Assembly (NCBI RefSeq): GCF_050874005.1
Contig: NZ_JBNMJV010000002.1
Coordinates: forward strand, 85,478 to 149,477
Length of the DNA stretch: 64,000 bases
Origin: Huintestinicola sp050874005
Lineage (GTDB): Bacteria; Bacillota; Clostridia; Oscillospirales; Ruminococcaceae
Reading direction: 5' to 3'
Positions 25,910 to 33,806 of this stretch are shown piece after piece (position 1 is the stretch's first letter; the number at the start of each line of letters is the position of its first letter). The notes under the pieces are model-generated. The model was given only the letters and a program-made list of their open reading frames with translations, did no database searches and was not told the origin of the DNA. A program made the position numbers and the translations under genes.

Positions 25910-26584
25910 ATGGAAAATATGGTAAATATTTATCTGTTCGGCAAGCAGTACAGCGTACCTGCAAGCCTCACAATTATGAAGGCTATGGAATATGCCGGAT
26001 ATCAGCTTATCAGAGGCTGCGGCTGCCGCAACGGCTTCTGCGGCGCTTGTGCGACCATCTACAGGATCAAGGGTGAGCAGGAGCTTAAGACCTGTCTCGC
26101 TTGTCAGACACAGGTTCAGGAGGGTATGTACATCGCTACTCTGCCCTTCTTCCCCCTGGTCAAGCAGATATATGATATCAACAAGATCCCTACAACTCAG
26201 GCTGTTATGATGCAGCTTTATCCCGAGATATATGCTTGTGTTGGCTGCAATGCCTGCACTAAGGCTTGTACTCAGAAGCTCAACGTTATGCAGTACATCG
26301 CTTACGCTCAGAGAGGTGAGTTCGACAAGTGCGCCGAGGAGTCCTTTGACTGCGTAATGTGCGGCGTTTGCTCGTCCAGATGTCCCGCAGGTATCTCTCA
26401 TCCTCAGGTCGGTATGCTTGCAAGAAGAATCAACGGCAAGTATCTCCAGCCCAAGAGCCAGCACCTCGAGGACAGAGTCAAGGAGATCCACAACGGCGAT
26501 TTCAAGGAATTCCTTGATACCCTTATGGCTGAATCCGATGAGCAGCTTATGGAACGCTACAATAACAGAGATATTGAGAAGTAA
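25910..26584 (+). CDS. frdB: fumarate reductase iron-sulfur subunit (TfrB/FrdB type, no CCG domain)
   Basis: A 224-residue iron-sulfur subunit. The N-terminal [2Fe-2S] domain has CGCRNGFCGAC with the fourth Cys in KTCLAC. The C-terminal part has CVGCNACTKACT and CVMCGVCSSRCP for cubane clusters. Compared with methanogen thiol:fumarate reductase TfrB, it lacks the C-terminal CCG domain, which here is supplied by the separate hdrB. Start ATG 25910 is preferred over an in-frame GTG at 25898, which overlaps the AAGGAG site. frdA follows directly. No membrane-anchor gene is present. Confidence 0.86.
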   Translation: MENMVNIYLFGKQYSVPASLTIMKAMEYAGYQLIRGCGCRNGFCGACATIYRIKGEQELKTCLACQTQVQEGMYIATLPFFPLVKQIYDINKIPTTQAVMMQLYPEIYACVGCNACTKACTQKLNVMQYIAYAQRGEFDKCAEESFDCVMCGVCSSRCPAGISHPQVGMLARRINGKYLQPKSQHLEDRVKEIHNGDFKEFLDTLMAESDEQLMERYNNRDIEK

Positions 26585-26599
26585 GGGAGGCTGTTTACA

Positions 26600-28201
26600 A
26601 TGTACACAAGTGAAGAAATGCTTGCTTCGATAAAGAAGGTCGAAGCCAACAGAGCTGCAAACGCAGCATACGAGCCTGCTAGAATGACCGCTGAGCAGAA
26701 GGACGAAGTTCTGAAGACATATCACCCCGACTACATTGAGTCACAGTTCGAGGAGCTGAAGATCGGTCCCAACAAGGGCGAAAAGGTTCCCCACGAGCTG
26801 GCTGCTCTTCTCCAGGCTAACAGCCGTATCGATCCCGCAAAGATCGACCTTGAGCATCCTAAGTACGATGTTGACGTTCTCGTTATCGGCGGCGGCGGAG
26901 CAGGTTCTTCCGCAGCTATCGAGGCTCACAACGGCGGCGCTAACGTTATGATCGTTACAAAGCTCCGTATCGGTGACGCTAACACTATGATGGCTGAGGG
27001 CGGTATCCAGGCTGCTGACAAGCCCAACGACTCCCCTGCTATCCACTACATAGACGCTTACGGCGGCGGTCACTTCAAGGGCAAGCACGAGCTGGTTTAT
27101 AAGCTTGTTAACGAGGCTCCCGACGCTATCAAGTGGCTCAATGAGCTGGGCGTTGAATTCGACAAGGCTCCCGACGGAACAATGATAACAACTCACGGCG
27201 GCGGAACCTCCAGAAAGAGAATGCACGCTTGTAAGGACTACTCCGGCGCTGAGATCATGAAGACCCTCAGAGACGAAGTTCTCAACCGTCAGATCCCTGT
27301 TGTTGACTTTACTGCGGCAGTTGAGATCATTCTCGACGATCAGGGCAAGGCAGCAGGCGCTGTTCTTATGAATATGGAGACCAAGGAGCTTATGGTCGCT
27401 AAGGCTAAGACTGTTATCATCGCAACAGGCGGTGCAGGCAGACTTCATTACCAGGGCTTCCCCACCTCCAACCACTACGGCGCTACAGCAGACGGACTTG
27501 TTCTTGCATACCGTGCAGGTGCAAAGCTCCTCTATGCTGACTCCCTCCAGTATCACCCCACAGGTGCTGCATTCCCCGAGCAGATCTTCGGTGCACTTGT
27601 TACCGAGAAGGTACGTTCTCTCGGTGCAAAGCTTGTTAACGTTGACGGCGAGGTATTTATGCACCCCCTGGAGACTCGTGATATCTGTGCATCCTCCATT
27701 ATCAGAGAGTGCAAGGCAAGAGGCAAGGGCATCAGCACAGGCGACGGTGAAGGCGTATGGCTCGATACTCCTATGATTGAACTGAAAAACGGCGAGGGCA
27801 CTATCGAGAAGAGAATTCCCGCTATGCTCAGAATGTTTATGGAATACGGCATTGATATCCGCAAGGAGCCTATCCTCGTATATCCTACCCTCCACTACCA
27901 GAACGGCGGTATCGACATCACCGATGACGGTATGAGCGGAATTGAGAACCTCTACGTTGCCGGCGAGGCTGTAGGCGGTATCCACGGCAGAAACAGACTT
28001 ATGGGCAACTCTCTCCTTGACGTTATCGTATTCGGCAGAAATGCAGGAAGAAGCGTTGCTGCTAAGTACAAGGACGTTACTGTTGGCAAGCTCACTCTTG
28101 ACCACGTTAACAAGTTCGCTGCTGAGATGAAGTCTGCAGGCATTGAGACTGACGTTGTATCTCCCAAGCTTCTTCCCGACTACGCAAGAAGGAGTAACTA
28201 A
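26600..28201 (+). CDS. frdA: fumarate reductase flavoprotein subunit (soluble type)
   Basis: A 533-residue FAD subunit of the fumarate reductase/succinate dehydrogenase family. The FAD motif LVIGGGGAGSSAAIEAHNGG lies near residue 95. THGGGTSRKR is the usual flavin/substrate loop. The substrate His is in LQYHPTG, the catalytic Arg is in CASSIIRECKARGKG, and GRNRLMGNSLLD closes the active site. An N-terminal extension of about 90 residues precedes the FAD domain. With no FrdC/D anchor or cytochrome gene alongside, it should be a cytoplasmic, quinone-independent reductase. The last gene of the tight run; 16 bp separate it from frdB. Confidence 0.93.
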   Translation: MYTSEEMLASIKKVEANRAANAAYEPARMTAEQKDEVLKTYHPDYIESQFEELKIGPNKGEKVPHELAALLQANSRIDPAKIDLEHPKYDVDVLVIGGGGAGSSAAIEAHNGGANVMIVTKLRIGDANTMMAEGGIQAADKPNDSPAIHYIDAYGGGHFKGKHELVYKLVNEAPDAIKWLNELGVEFDKAPDGTMITTHGGGTSRKRMHACKDYSGAEIMKTLRDEVLNRQIPVVDFTAAVEIILDDQGKAAGAVLMNMETKELMVAKAKTVIIATGGAGRLHYQGFPTSNHYGATADGLVLAYRAGAKLLYADSLQYHPTGAAFPEQIFGALVTEKVRSLGAKLVNVDGEVFMHPLETRDICASSIIRECKARGKGISTGDGEGVWLDTPMIELKNGEGTIEKRIPAMLRMFMEYGIDIRKEPILVYPTLHYQNGGIDITDDGMSGIENLYVAGEAVGGIHGRNRLMGNSLLDVIVFGRNAGRSVAAKYKDVTVGKLTLDHVNKFAAEMKSAGIETDVVSPKLLPDYARRSN

Positions 28202-28280
28202 CAAAGCGTAAAAATACTGTTAAAATTTTACTCAGGTACTTTATTTTAACATTGTTTTGTTGTATAATTTCATAGGTACT

Positions 28281-28312
28281 TTTCAAACCCCTGCTTTTGC
28301 GGGGGTTTGAAA
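28281..28312 (+). terminator. hairpin downstream of frdA, probable terminator or 3' stabiliser
   Basis: Perfect 11-bp stem TTTCAAACCCC (28281-28291) with GGGGTTTGAAA (28302-28312). The tail is TTGTG rather than a clean T-run, so termination may be partial. Confidence 0.5.
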
Positions 28313-28319
28313 TTGTGTA

Positions 28320-28480
28320 ATACTAATTCCACATCGTTCTATAGACAAGGACGGCAGATAGAATTTCGCCAATCCAGGAAAGCGACTGCAGGCGGGCTTG
28401 CCGCCCGGCAAAGGAACTTGACGACGAGTGACCAAATTATAGCTGTCGTATTAGGCTATAGGTTGATGTGGGATTAGTAT
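28320..28480. repeat. 161-bp MITE-like inverted-repeat element
   Basis: The ends ATACTAAT and ATTAGTAT are exact complements. Going inward, TACTAATTCCACATC at 28321 pairs with GATGTGGGATTAGTA at 28465-28479 with one mismatch. CTATAG and then CGGCAGATAGAATTT-like stretches continue the pairing, so most of the element can fold into one imperfect hairpin. It has a GC-rich centre (GGCGGGCTTGCCGCCC). It codes for nothing, and sits between frdA and the carrier gene. No second copy is in the window, so mobility is inferred from shape only. Confidence 0.55.
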
Positions 28481-28508
28481 CAATCAAAATTATGGAGGTA
28501 TCAGCCCA

Positions 28509-29786
28509 ATGGTTCTTTTTAACGGCGTGATATCAATTACAGGTATCACTTTCCTGATGTTCATCATCTTTATTGTTGCCGGTCTGGGTTATCTTCTCGG
28601 ACGTGTCACAATAAAGGGCGTTTCTCTGGGAACTGCAGGCGTATTTATCGTTGCTCTTCTCATCGGCGCATTCTTTTTCACAAATGACGGAGGAAATCTT
28701 GTTACAACATTTGCTCTCAACAAGGGAGCGCCTGCTGAATTTTCAAAGAACTTCCTCAAGATCATTGAAAATCTCGGTCTTATAATGTTCGTTACATCTG
28801 TAGGTTTTATTGCAGGCCCCAACTTCTTCTCAAGCCTCAAGAAAAACTTCAAATCCTATGCACTTCTTTCACTTATTATCATTATCCTCGGCGGACTTAC
28901 CACTATTTTCTGCATTAAGGTCCTTGGCTGTGGTACATCTATGGCAGTAGGTCTCCTTTCGGGCGCTCTTACTTCCACACCTGCATTCTCTGCCGCAAAG
29001 GATACGGTAAGCGCTGTTTACAAGGACACTCCCGATGCAATTTCCGCATTTGAGGATATTGTTACTGTAGGTCACGGTATCGCATATCTCTTCGGCGTTG
29101 TAGGCGTTGTTCTCTTCGTTCAGATAGTTCCCAAGCTTCTGGGGGCTAACCTTGACGAGGAAAGAAAGAAGATATCCTCCGTTGATACAGGAAAGACTGT
29201 CGCTGAAGGCAAAAAGCTTTTCGATATCGACAACTTCGGTCTTGCTGCATTTGCAATTGCTGTTGTTATAGGCGTGTTTGTAGGCGGCATCAAGATCCCT
29301 ATGGGTTCCTCCACATTCTCTCTGGGAACAACAGGCGGCTGCCTCCTTTCTTCTCTTGTCATCGCTCATTTCGGTCATTTTGGTCCCCTCAGTATGAGAC
29401 CCGAAAAGAGAATGCTTGAAATATTCCGTGAGTTCGGTCTTATGGCGTTCCTTATCGGCGCAGGTATCCCCGGCGGAGCAAGCTTCGTTCAGTATTTCCA
29501 GCCCGCATACTTCCTCTATGGCGCACTTATGACCCTGGTTCCTATGATCGTAGGCTTCCTCATTGCAAAGTATATTATCAAGCTTCCCCTCTTCAACAAT
29601 CTGGGCGGTATTACAGGCGGTATGACCTCCACTCCCGCTCTCGGAACTCTTATCAACGTTGCAAAGACTGACGATGTTGCTTCCGCATATGCTGCAGCTT
29701 ATCCCATCGCTCTCATTGCTGTTGTACTTGTTTCTCAGTTTATCATCGTATTCTTCCCCGATCCCCTTTCGGTGGTTGGAATGTAA
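28509..29786 (+). CDS. AspT/YidE-family transporter, candidate succinate exporter
   Basis: A 425-residue membrane protein with about 10-12 helices and the duplicated AspT/YidE (AAE family) architecture. The repeated elements are SVGFIAGPNFFSSLKKNF with LLSGALTSTPAFSAA in the first half, and GAGIPGGASFVQYF with GGITGGMTSTPALGTL in the second. The regulatory TrkA-C domains often found between the halves are absent. Known members exchange aspartate/alanine, and Corynebacterium SucE, of the same family, exports succinate. Placement right after the fumarate reductase genes suggests succinate export. GGAGGT lies in front of the ATG. Confidence 0.78.
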   Translation: MVLFNGVISITGITFLMFIIFIVAGLGYLLGRVTIKGVSLGTAGVFIVALLIGAFFFTNDGGNLVTTFALNKGAPAEFSKNFLKIIENLGLIMFVTSVGFIAGPNFFSSLKKNFKSYALLSLIIIILGGLTTIFCIKVLGCGTSMAVGLLSGALTSTPAFSAAKDTVSAVYKDTPDAISAFEDIVTVGHGIAYLFGVVGVVLFVQIVPKLLGANLDEERKKISSVDTGKTVAEGKKLFDIDNFGLAAFAIAVVIGVFVGGIKIPMGSSTFSLGTTGGCLLSSLVIAHFGHFGPLSMRPEKRMLEIFREFGLMAFLIGAGIPGGASFVQYFQPAYFLYGALMTLVPMIVGFLIAKYIIKLPLFNNLGGITGGMTSTPALGTLINVAKTDDVASAYAAAYPIALIAVVLVSQFIIVFFPDPLSVVGM

Positions 29787-29801
29787 TTGCAAAATAAAAT
29801 C

Positions 29802-29835
29802 AGGAGCTGTCTGATACCAGGCAGCTCCTTTTTTT
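29802..29835 (+). terminator. rho-independent terminator after the AspT-family gene
   Basis: Stem AGGAGCTGTCTG (29802-29813) with CAGGCAGCTCCT (29818-29829), one G-T wobble, four-base loop, then seven T. Confidence 0.88.
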
Positions 29836-29847
29836 GTATGAATAAGA

Positions 29848-29884
29848 AAAATGCTGCCGTACAGAAATTTGTACGACAGCATTT
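29848..29884. terminator. second hairpin between convergent genes
   Basis: AAATGCTGCCGTAC (29849-29862) pairs with GTACGACAGCATTT (29871-29884) with one mismatch; an A-rich left flank and T-rich right flank allow use by the minus-strand gene ending at 29907 and as a back-up for the plus strand. Confidence 0.65.
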
Positions 29885-29906
29885 ATTTTTTGGGGAATTT
29901 TATAAG

Positions 29907-30299
29907 TTACGCCGACTTGAATATTCCGAATGTGTAAAGAAGGGGCAGGGCAAGAAGGAGGATATCGCCGAAATTAAAGCTTCGTGCAAATATGCTGCAC
30001 ACAAGTGAGAGCAGACATATGGCAGACATTACCAGCCCCCATATAAAGGCATTCTTTCTGGAAGAGGAGCTGCGATATGATGTTAATCCGTAAAAGCCCA
30101 TTGCTCCGAAACCGCCGCAGGTAACGGCAATTCCAAGAATATTTCCGATAAATCCCAACATTGTTCCCTGCTTTGCCATTGAAAAAATGGCAAGCCCCAT
30201 AAAATATCCGTGACCTGTAAGTACCCTGACACCCATTATCAGGGATACTATGGCAATTATGGCGCACAGGACGGAGGTTATGTCTATTAGTTTTCTCAT
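29907..30299 (-). CDS. four-helix membrane protein of unknown function
   Basis: A 130-residue protein with four predicted transmembrane segments (about residues 8-28, 42-62 with 62-72, 82-105 and 110-127). I do not recognise the family. Between helices 2 and 3 there is a short polar loop with SYRSSSSRKN. No catalytic motif is visible. It is monocistronic between the transporter and the hydrogenase-like sensor gene. Confidence 0.6.
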   Translation of the reverse strand: MRKLIDITSVLCAIIAIVSLIMGVRVLTGHGYFMGLAIFSMAKQGTMLGFIGNILGIAVTCGGFGAMGFYGLTSYRSSSSRKNAFIWGLVMSAICLLSLVCSIFARSFNFGDILLLALPLLYTFGIFKSA

Positions 30300-30391
30300 T
30301 CTTTTTCCTCATTGCTTTTTTATTTGCAGCTCACTTACTGCATACTCTGATTATACCACAGCAGGAGGAATTTGTCAATATCTGCCTTTTA

Positions 30392-32083
30392 TCAATACTT
30401 GTCCACAGCCGTAGTCTCGTGGAGCATAACGTTAAGCTCCTCTACAAGACGGGTAAGCTCAGAAACAGAGCCGCTGATCTCTCCCGAGCCTTTGGTGGTA
30501 TCGCTTACGCTCTTGTCCAGAGCGTCAAAGGCGGTGCATATGCTTTCCATAATGCTGATAAGCTGCTTAACGGTCTGAACATCCATTGTTTCATTGGCGG
30601 AACAGAATTTGATAACGCTTTCGATAAGCTGCTTTACCGTGACGGTCCTTCCGCCTGTCTGAGCGGCAGATTCTTCAATAGTGTGCAGGCTCCTGGTAAT
30701 TGAATCAATATCCTGCACCAGATTATCGGAAAATTCACGGCATTTATTTGCCATCATATACATCACATCGTGCTGATGACTCAGTTCCTTATGCTTTTCA
30801 TTAAGCACGGATTTTGCGTGAACTATGCAGTTATCGGGAACGTTAAGTCCTCTGTAGACAGCTGTTGCCATTTCACGGCAGGAGCTGTAGCCGCAGGCGT
30901 GGCAGTCATAATGCCTGTCCTCGTCGGTTATCTTGCCCATACTTACATAGATAGGTTCAAGCTGCGCTTCTGTTGGTGTTATAGTTCTTGCTCTCGGCTT
31001 GTATGAACGGAGGAAGTCGGAGATGTTCAGAGTGTCGTCAAATTTCTTGAAAAGCTTGTCCTCGCCGCCGCCGAAAAGACCTGTTTTTCTCTTTTTCTTT
31101 GCCGCCTTTTCCACGTCTCTCATTACTGCCATAACGTCAAATACAGTCTGGTCGGTAGCGGAAGCAGGACCTACGTTACAGCCGAATTCGCAGGAAAGTA
31201 CATCGAATACCTCGGGGTGCTTGAATTCAGGCATTTCTGCATACATATCTATTTCCGGATATACTTTATGTACGCCCTCAGAGGTGGTAATGTTAAGATC
31301 GGGGTCGTGAAGCCATAAATTGTCTCTCAGTCCGCCGGGGCGAGGATAAACTGCTCCCACCTGACCCTGCTGATCCTCAAAGGGATAATCAAAATCGTCA
31401 TTTGCCTGATTCATTTCCACGTGAATGTTATTCTTTTCAAAATACTGCTTCAGCTTTCCGAATGTAATGCTGAAATCCACGAGACCTGTTTCGAGAAATT
31501 CGGTCTTTTTGGCGATACAGGGGGACAGAACTGCCAGAGGATACTTTACCCCAATATATCTTTTAAGATATATCGCTTCGCAGGAAATGGGACTGTGAAC
31601 GGGGGAAAGATTATTTATCAGCTTGGGCTGATAGGTCTCAATATAGTTTACTATTGCCGCACAGGGCTGAGTTATCACATTGCCCACACGCTTGCCTTCA
31701 ATTGCACGAAGGTGCGCCCAGGTACAGATATCAGCACCGTAGGACACGTCATATATCAGCACGCCCTTCTTTTTGAACCAGTTGAGAACACCCTTCCAGT
31801 TTGTCGGAAATACCGTCTTGATAGCAGGCGCCACCAGAAGAGCTGTCTTGTTGCGGGACAGATAGTCGATATAAGCTTCTGTATCATCCTTGTAATCTCT
31901 TGCTCCGTGCTGACAGCTTCGGACACACTCACCGCAGCAAATACATTTATCGGGATTAACGGTAGTAACAAAGGTTCCGTCATCACGGCGTTTGGTGACA
32001 TTCGCCTCCTGAGCGGGACAGTTTCTTACACAGGCATTACAGCCCACGCATTTTTCAGGATTTACAATAATGATATCATTCAT
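30392..32083 (-). CDS. [FeFe]-hydrogenase-like sensor protein (HydS type) with Fe-S and helical C-terminal domains
   Basis: A 563-residue protein. Two [4Fe-4S] ferredoxin motifs (CVGCNACVRNCP, CICCGECVRSCQ) open it. The hydrogenase large-subunit domain follows, with H-cluster motifs TQPCAA, LSPCIAKKTEF and SCEFGCNVG. All four cluster-ligand Cys are present. The Cys that relays protons in catalytic enzymes (first C of TSCCP) is Pro. A Fes-type motif CHACGYSSC lies near residue 400, and the last 120 residues look like a coiled-coil signalling helix bundle. This pattern fits a hydrogen or redox sensor, not a metabolic hydrogenase. No partner kinase or phosphatase gene adjoins. Confidence 0.82.
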   Translation of the reverse strand: MNDIIIVNPEKCVGCNACVRNCPAQEANVTKRRDDGTFVTTVNPDKCICCGECVRSCQHGARDYKDDTEAYIDYLSRNKTALLVAPAIKTVFPTNWKGVLNWFKKKGVLIYDVSYGADICTWAHLRAIEGKRVGNVITQPCAAIVNYIETYQPKLINNLSPVHSPISCEAIYLKRYIGVKYPLAVLSPCIAKKTEFLETGLVDFSITFGKLKQYFEKNNIHVEMNQANDDFDYPFEDQQGQVGAVYPRPGGLRDNLWLHDPDLNITTSEGVHKVYPEIDMYAEMPEFKHPEVFDVLSCEFGCNVGPASATDQTVFDVMAVMRDVEKAAKKKRKTGLFGGGEDKLFKKFDDTLNISDFLRSYKPRARTITPTEAQLEPIYVSMGKITDEDRHYDCHACGYSSCREMATAVYRGLNVPDNCIVHAKSVLNEKHKELSHQHDVMYMMANKCREFSDNLVQDIDSITRSLHTIEESAAQTGGRTVTVKQLIESVIKFCSANETMDVQTVKQLISIMESICTAFDALDKSVSDTTKGSGEISGSVSELTRLVEELNVMLHETTAVDKY

Positions 32084-32155
32084 AAGCTCACTCCATTTTA
32101 CAAAAGTATAGCATTCTTTACCTTTTTATTATCAAAATATTTATGATATAATATA

Positions 32156-32183
32156 ATTGTATCATATTTTTTATATTTGTCAA
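32156..32183 (-). promoter_or_regulatory. promoter of the hydrogenase-like sensor gene
   Basis: Minus strand: TTGACA (32183-32178), a 16-bp spacer, TACAAT (32161-32156), about 73 bp before the start codon in a very AT-rich stretch. Confidence 0.55.
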
Positions 32184-32337
32184 TATTTCGACGAATTTTT
32201 TTGAATAAAGAATACGATTACATTTATATTATAATAAATTCTTAACGAAAAATATATATGATTTACCTCAAGAAATCTGCACTTATTATGCGTCTCCCCT
32301 GCTTAATTCGGAGAGACGCACAGCACAACAGTAAAAT

Positions 32338-33576
32338 TCAGTTATTTTCCTTATCCCCACGGGCTGTCAATACGGTCACAGCAATGAGATTTGGGAAAAT
32401 GAGAAACACATTTATGATATCCGAAAGCCCAAAAAGAAGTTCCAGAGAAATAAATCCTGCCGCAGCTCCGCATATACAGAATACAAGCTTGTACAAAACA
32501 GAAGGACTTTTGCCGTTTGACAGATAATCGAGGCATTTTTCCCCGTAACAGCACCAGCCCAGCACCGCCGCCCAGGCAAACAGGCATACACAGAGACATA
32601 TGAAAATTCCGCCGCCTATCCCGAAACAGAGTGTGAATGCTTCGGCAAGGGTCTCCCTGCCTGAGGAAAGGATAGCAAAAGCTGTGAGAGTACAGCAGAC
32701 AATAGTATCAAGAAAGACTTCCAGCGCCGCCCAGGCACCCATACTTTCGGGAGAAGAAAACCCTCCGTCACTGTGGACAAGCACCGAGCTGCCCATTCCT
32801 GCTTCATTTGAAAATATACCCCGCCTCAGCCCGACGGACACCGCCTTTGACATTGCCGCACCAAATATTCCGCCTGCCGCTGCTCTGAATGTGAATGCTT
32901 CGGTAAATATTTCACGGAAAATGCTCGTCAGACTGCTGTCTGTGAGTATTATCAAAGCAATACAGCCGCCTGCATAGAGAAGCCCCATAAAAGGTACAAG
33001 CTTCTCTGCGGCATTCATAGCGGCGTCGGCTGCCTTTTCGGAGGAGAATATCACGAAAGCGGCGGCAACAGAAGAAACTATCCCTGCTGCCCATTTTGGA
33101 ATTATCCCCTGCTCGCCTACAGCTTCGGAAAGTGCGGCAGTCTGGCTCATACAGCCCATAACAAATGCGGCGCAGAGACAAGCGGCAGCGTATATCACAG
33201 CAAGCTTCTTTGAACCTGTCCCCTTTTCGATATACAGCATAGGTCCTTTGGCTTCATAGGGATATTTTTCGGCGTACTCTCCGCCAAGACGGTTTTCCGA
33301 GTATGCCAGAGCCATTCCGAGAACAGCCGATATCCACATCCAGAACACAGCCCCCGGTCCACCCGTACATATGGCGGCGGCACAGCCTGTGATATTGCCC
33401 GTTCCCATTGAAGCCGCAAGGGCTGACATTACCGCTCTGCCGCTGCTCTTTCCGCCGCTCAGATATTTTTTAAGCCTAAGCTGGATAAATCCGCTTTTGT
33501 ATGTATGATAGATACCGCAGAGAAGTATGGCTCCCACGGTAAATGGTCCCCAGAGAACGGCGTTTATAGTTTCCAT
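32338..33576 (-). CDS. alanine/glycine:cation symporter (AGCS family)
   Basis: A 412-residue sodium:alanine symporter-family protein with about ten to eleven membrane helices. Family signatures are ALAASMGTGNITGCAAAICTG near residue 53 and GAVFWMWISAVLGMALAYSE after it, and SVGLRRGIFSNEAGMGS near 230. It is somewhat shorter than the usual 450-500 residues. The start lies just behind a copy of the dispersed leader repeat (33585-33631), which supplies the ribosome site. Substrate (alanine or glycine) is by family only. Confidence 0.85.
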   Translation of the reverse strand: METINAVLWGPFTVGAILLCGIYHTYKSGFIQLRLKKYLSGGKSSGRAVMSALAASMGTGNITGCAAAICTGGPGAVFWMWISAVLGMALAYSENRLGGEYAEKYPYEAKGPMLYIEKGTGSKKLAVIYAAACLCAAFVMGCMSQTAALSEAVGEQGIIPKWAAGIVSSVAAAFVIFSSEKAADAAMNAAEKLVPFMGLLYAGGCIALIILTDSSLTSIFREIFTEAFTFRAAAGGIFGAAMSKAVSVGLRRGIFSNEAGMGSSVLVHSDGGFSSPESMGAWAALEVFLDTIVCCTLTAFAILSSGRETLAEAFTLCFGIGGGIFICLCVCLFAWAAVLGWCCYGEKCLDYLSNGKSPSVLYKLVFCICGAAAGFISLELLFGLSDIINVFLIFPNLIAVTVLTARGDKENN

Positions 33577-33584
33577 AATTATGA

Positions 33585-33631
33585 CCCTTCTTTGAGAGTT
33601 TGAAAATCTTTGCTTTTCAAACTTTTTCTCC
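33585..33631 (-). repeat. dispersed leader repeat, short copy R1
   Basis: On the minus strand a hairpin GTTTGAAAAGC-AAA-GATTTTCAAAC (33622-33598) runs into ACTCTCAAAGAAGGG, the ribosome site of the AGCS gene. It is related to copies at 41901-41991 and 63692-63780 but lacks their central 50 or so bases. Confidence 0.6.
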
Positions 33632-33725
33632 CGAAATGTTCTATCTGATTTTATGCTCTGTAAATCGGCTTTATTACCCCATTTCTCACTTCTGCGAAAA
33701 AAATATAAATATATCGAAAAAACAT

Positions 33726-33754
33726 TTGAAATTTATTCCGTTATATGATATAAT
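33726..33754 (+). promoter_or_regulatory. promoter of the signal-peptidase-fold gene
   Basis: TTGAAA (33726-33731), a 17-bp spacer, TATAAT (33749-33754), about 50 bp before the ATG at 33807. Confidence 0.7.
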
Positions 33755-33806
33755 AAAATAAGATATCGGTAAAACGAAAAAATATGTTCATTTGGCGGAG
33801 GTTGCT

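Noticed and set aside
26741..28204. 487-codon minus-strand open frame opposite frdA
   Set aside because: Low-complexity shadow of frdA without domains or a start signal.
30392..32083. A catalytic [FeFe]-hydrogenase
   Set aside because: The proton-relay Cys is Pro and the protein has signalling-type C-terminal domains rather than HydB/HydC partners.
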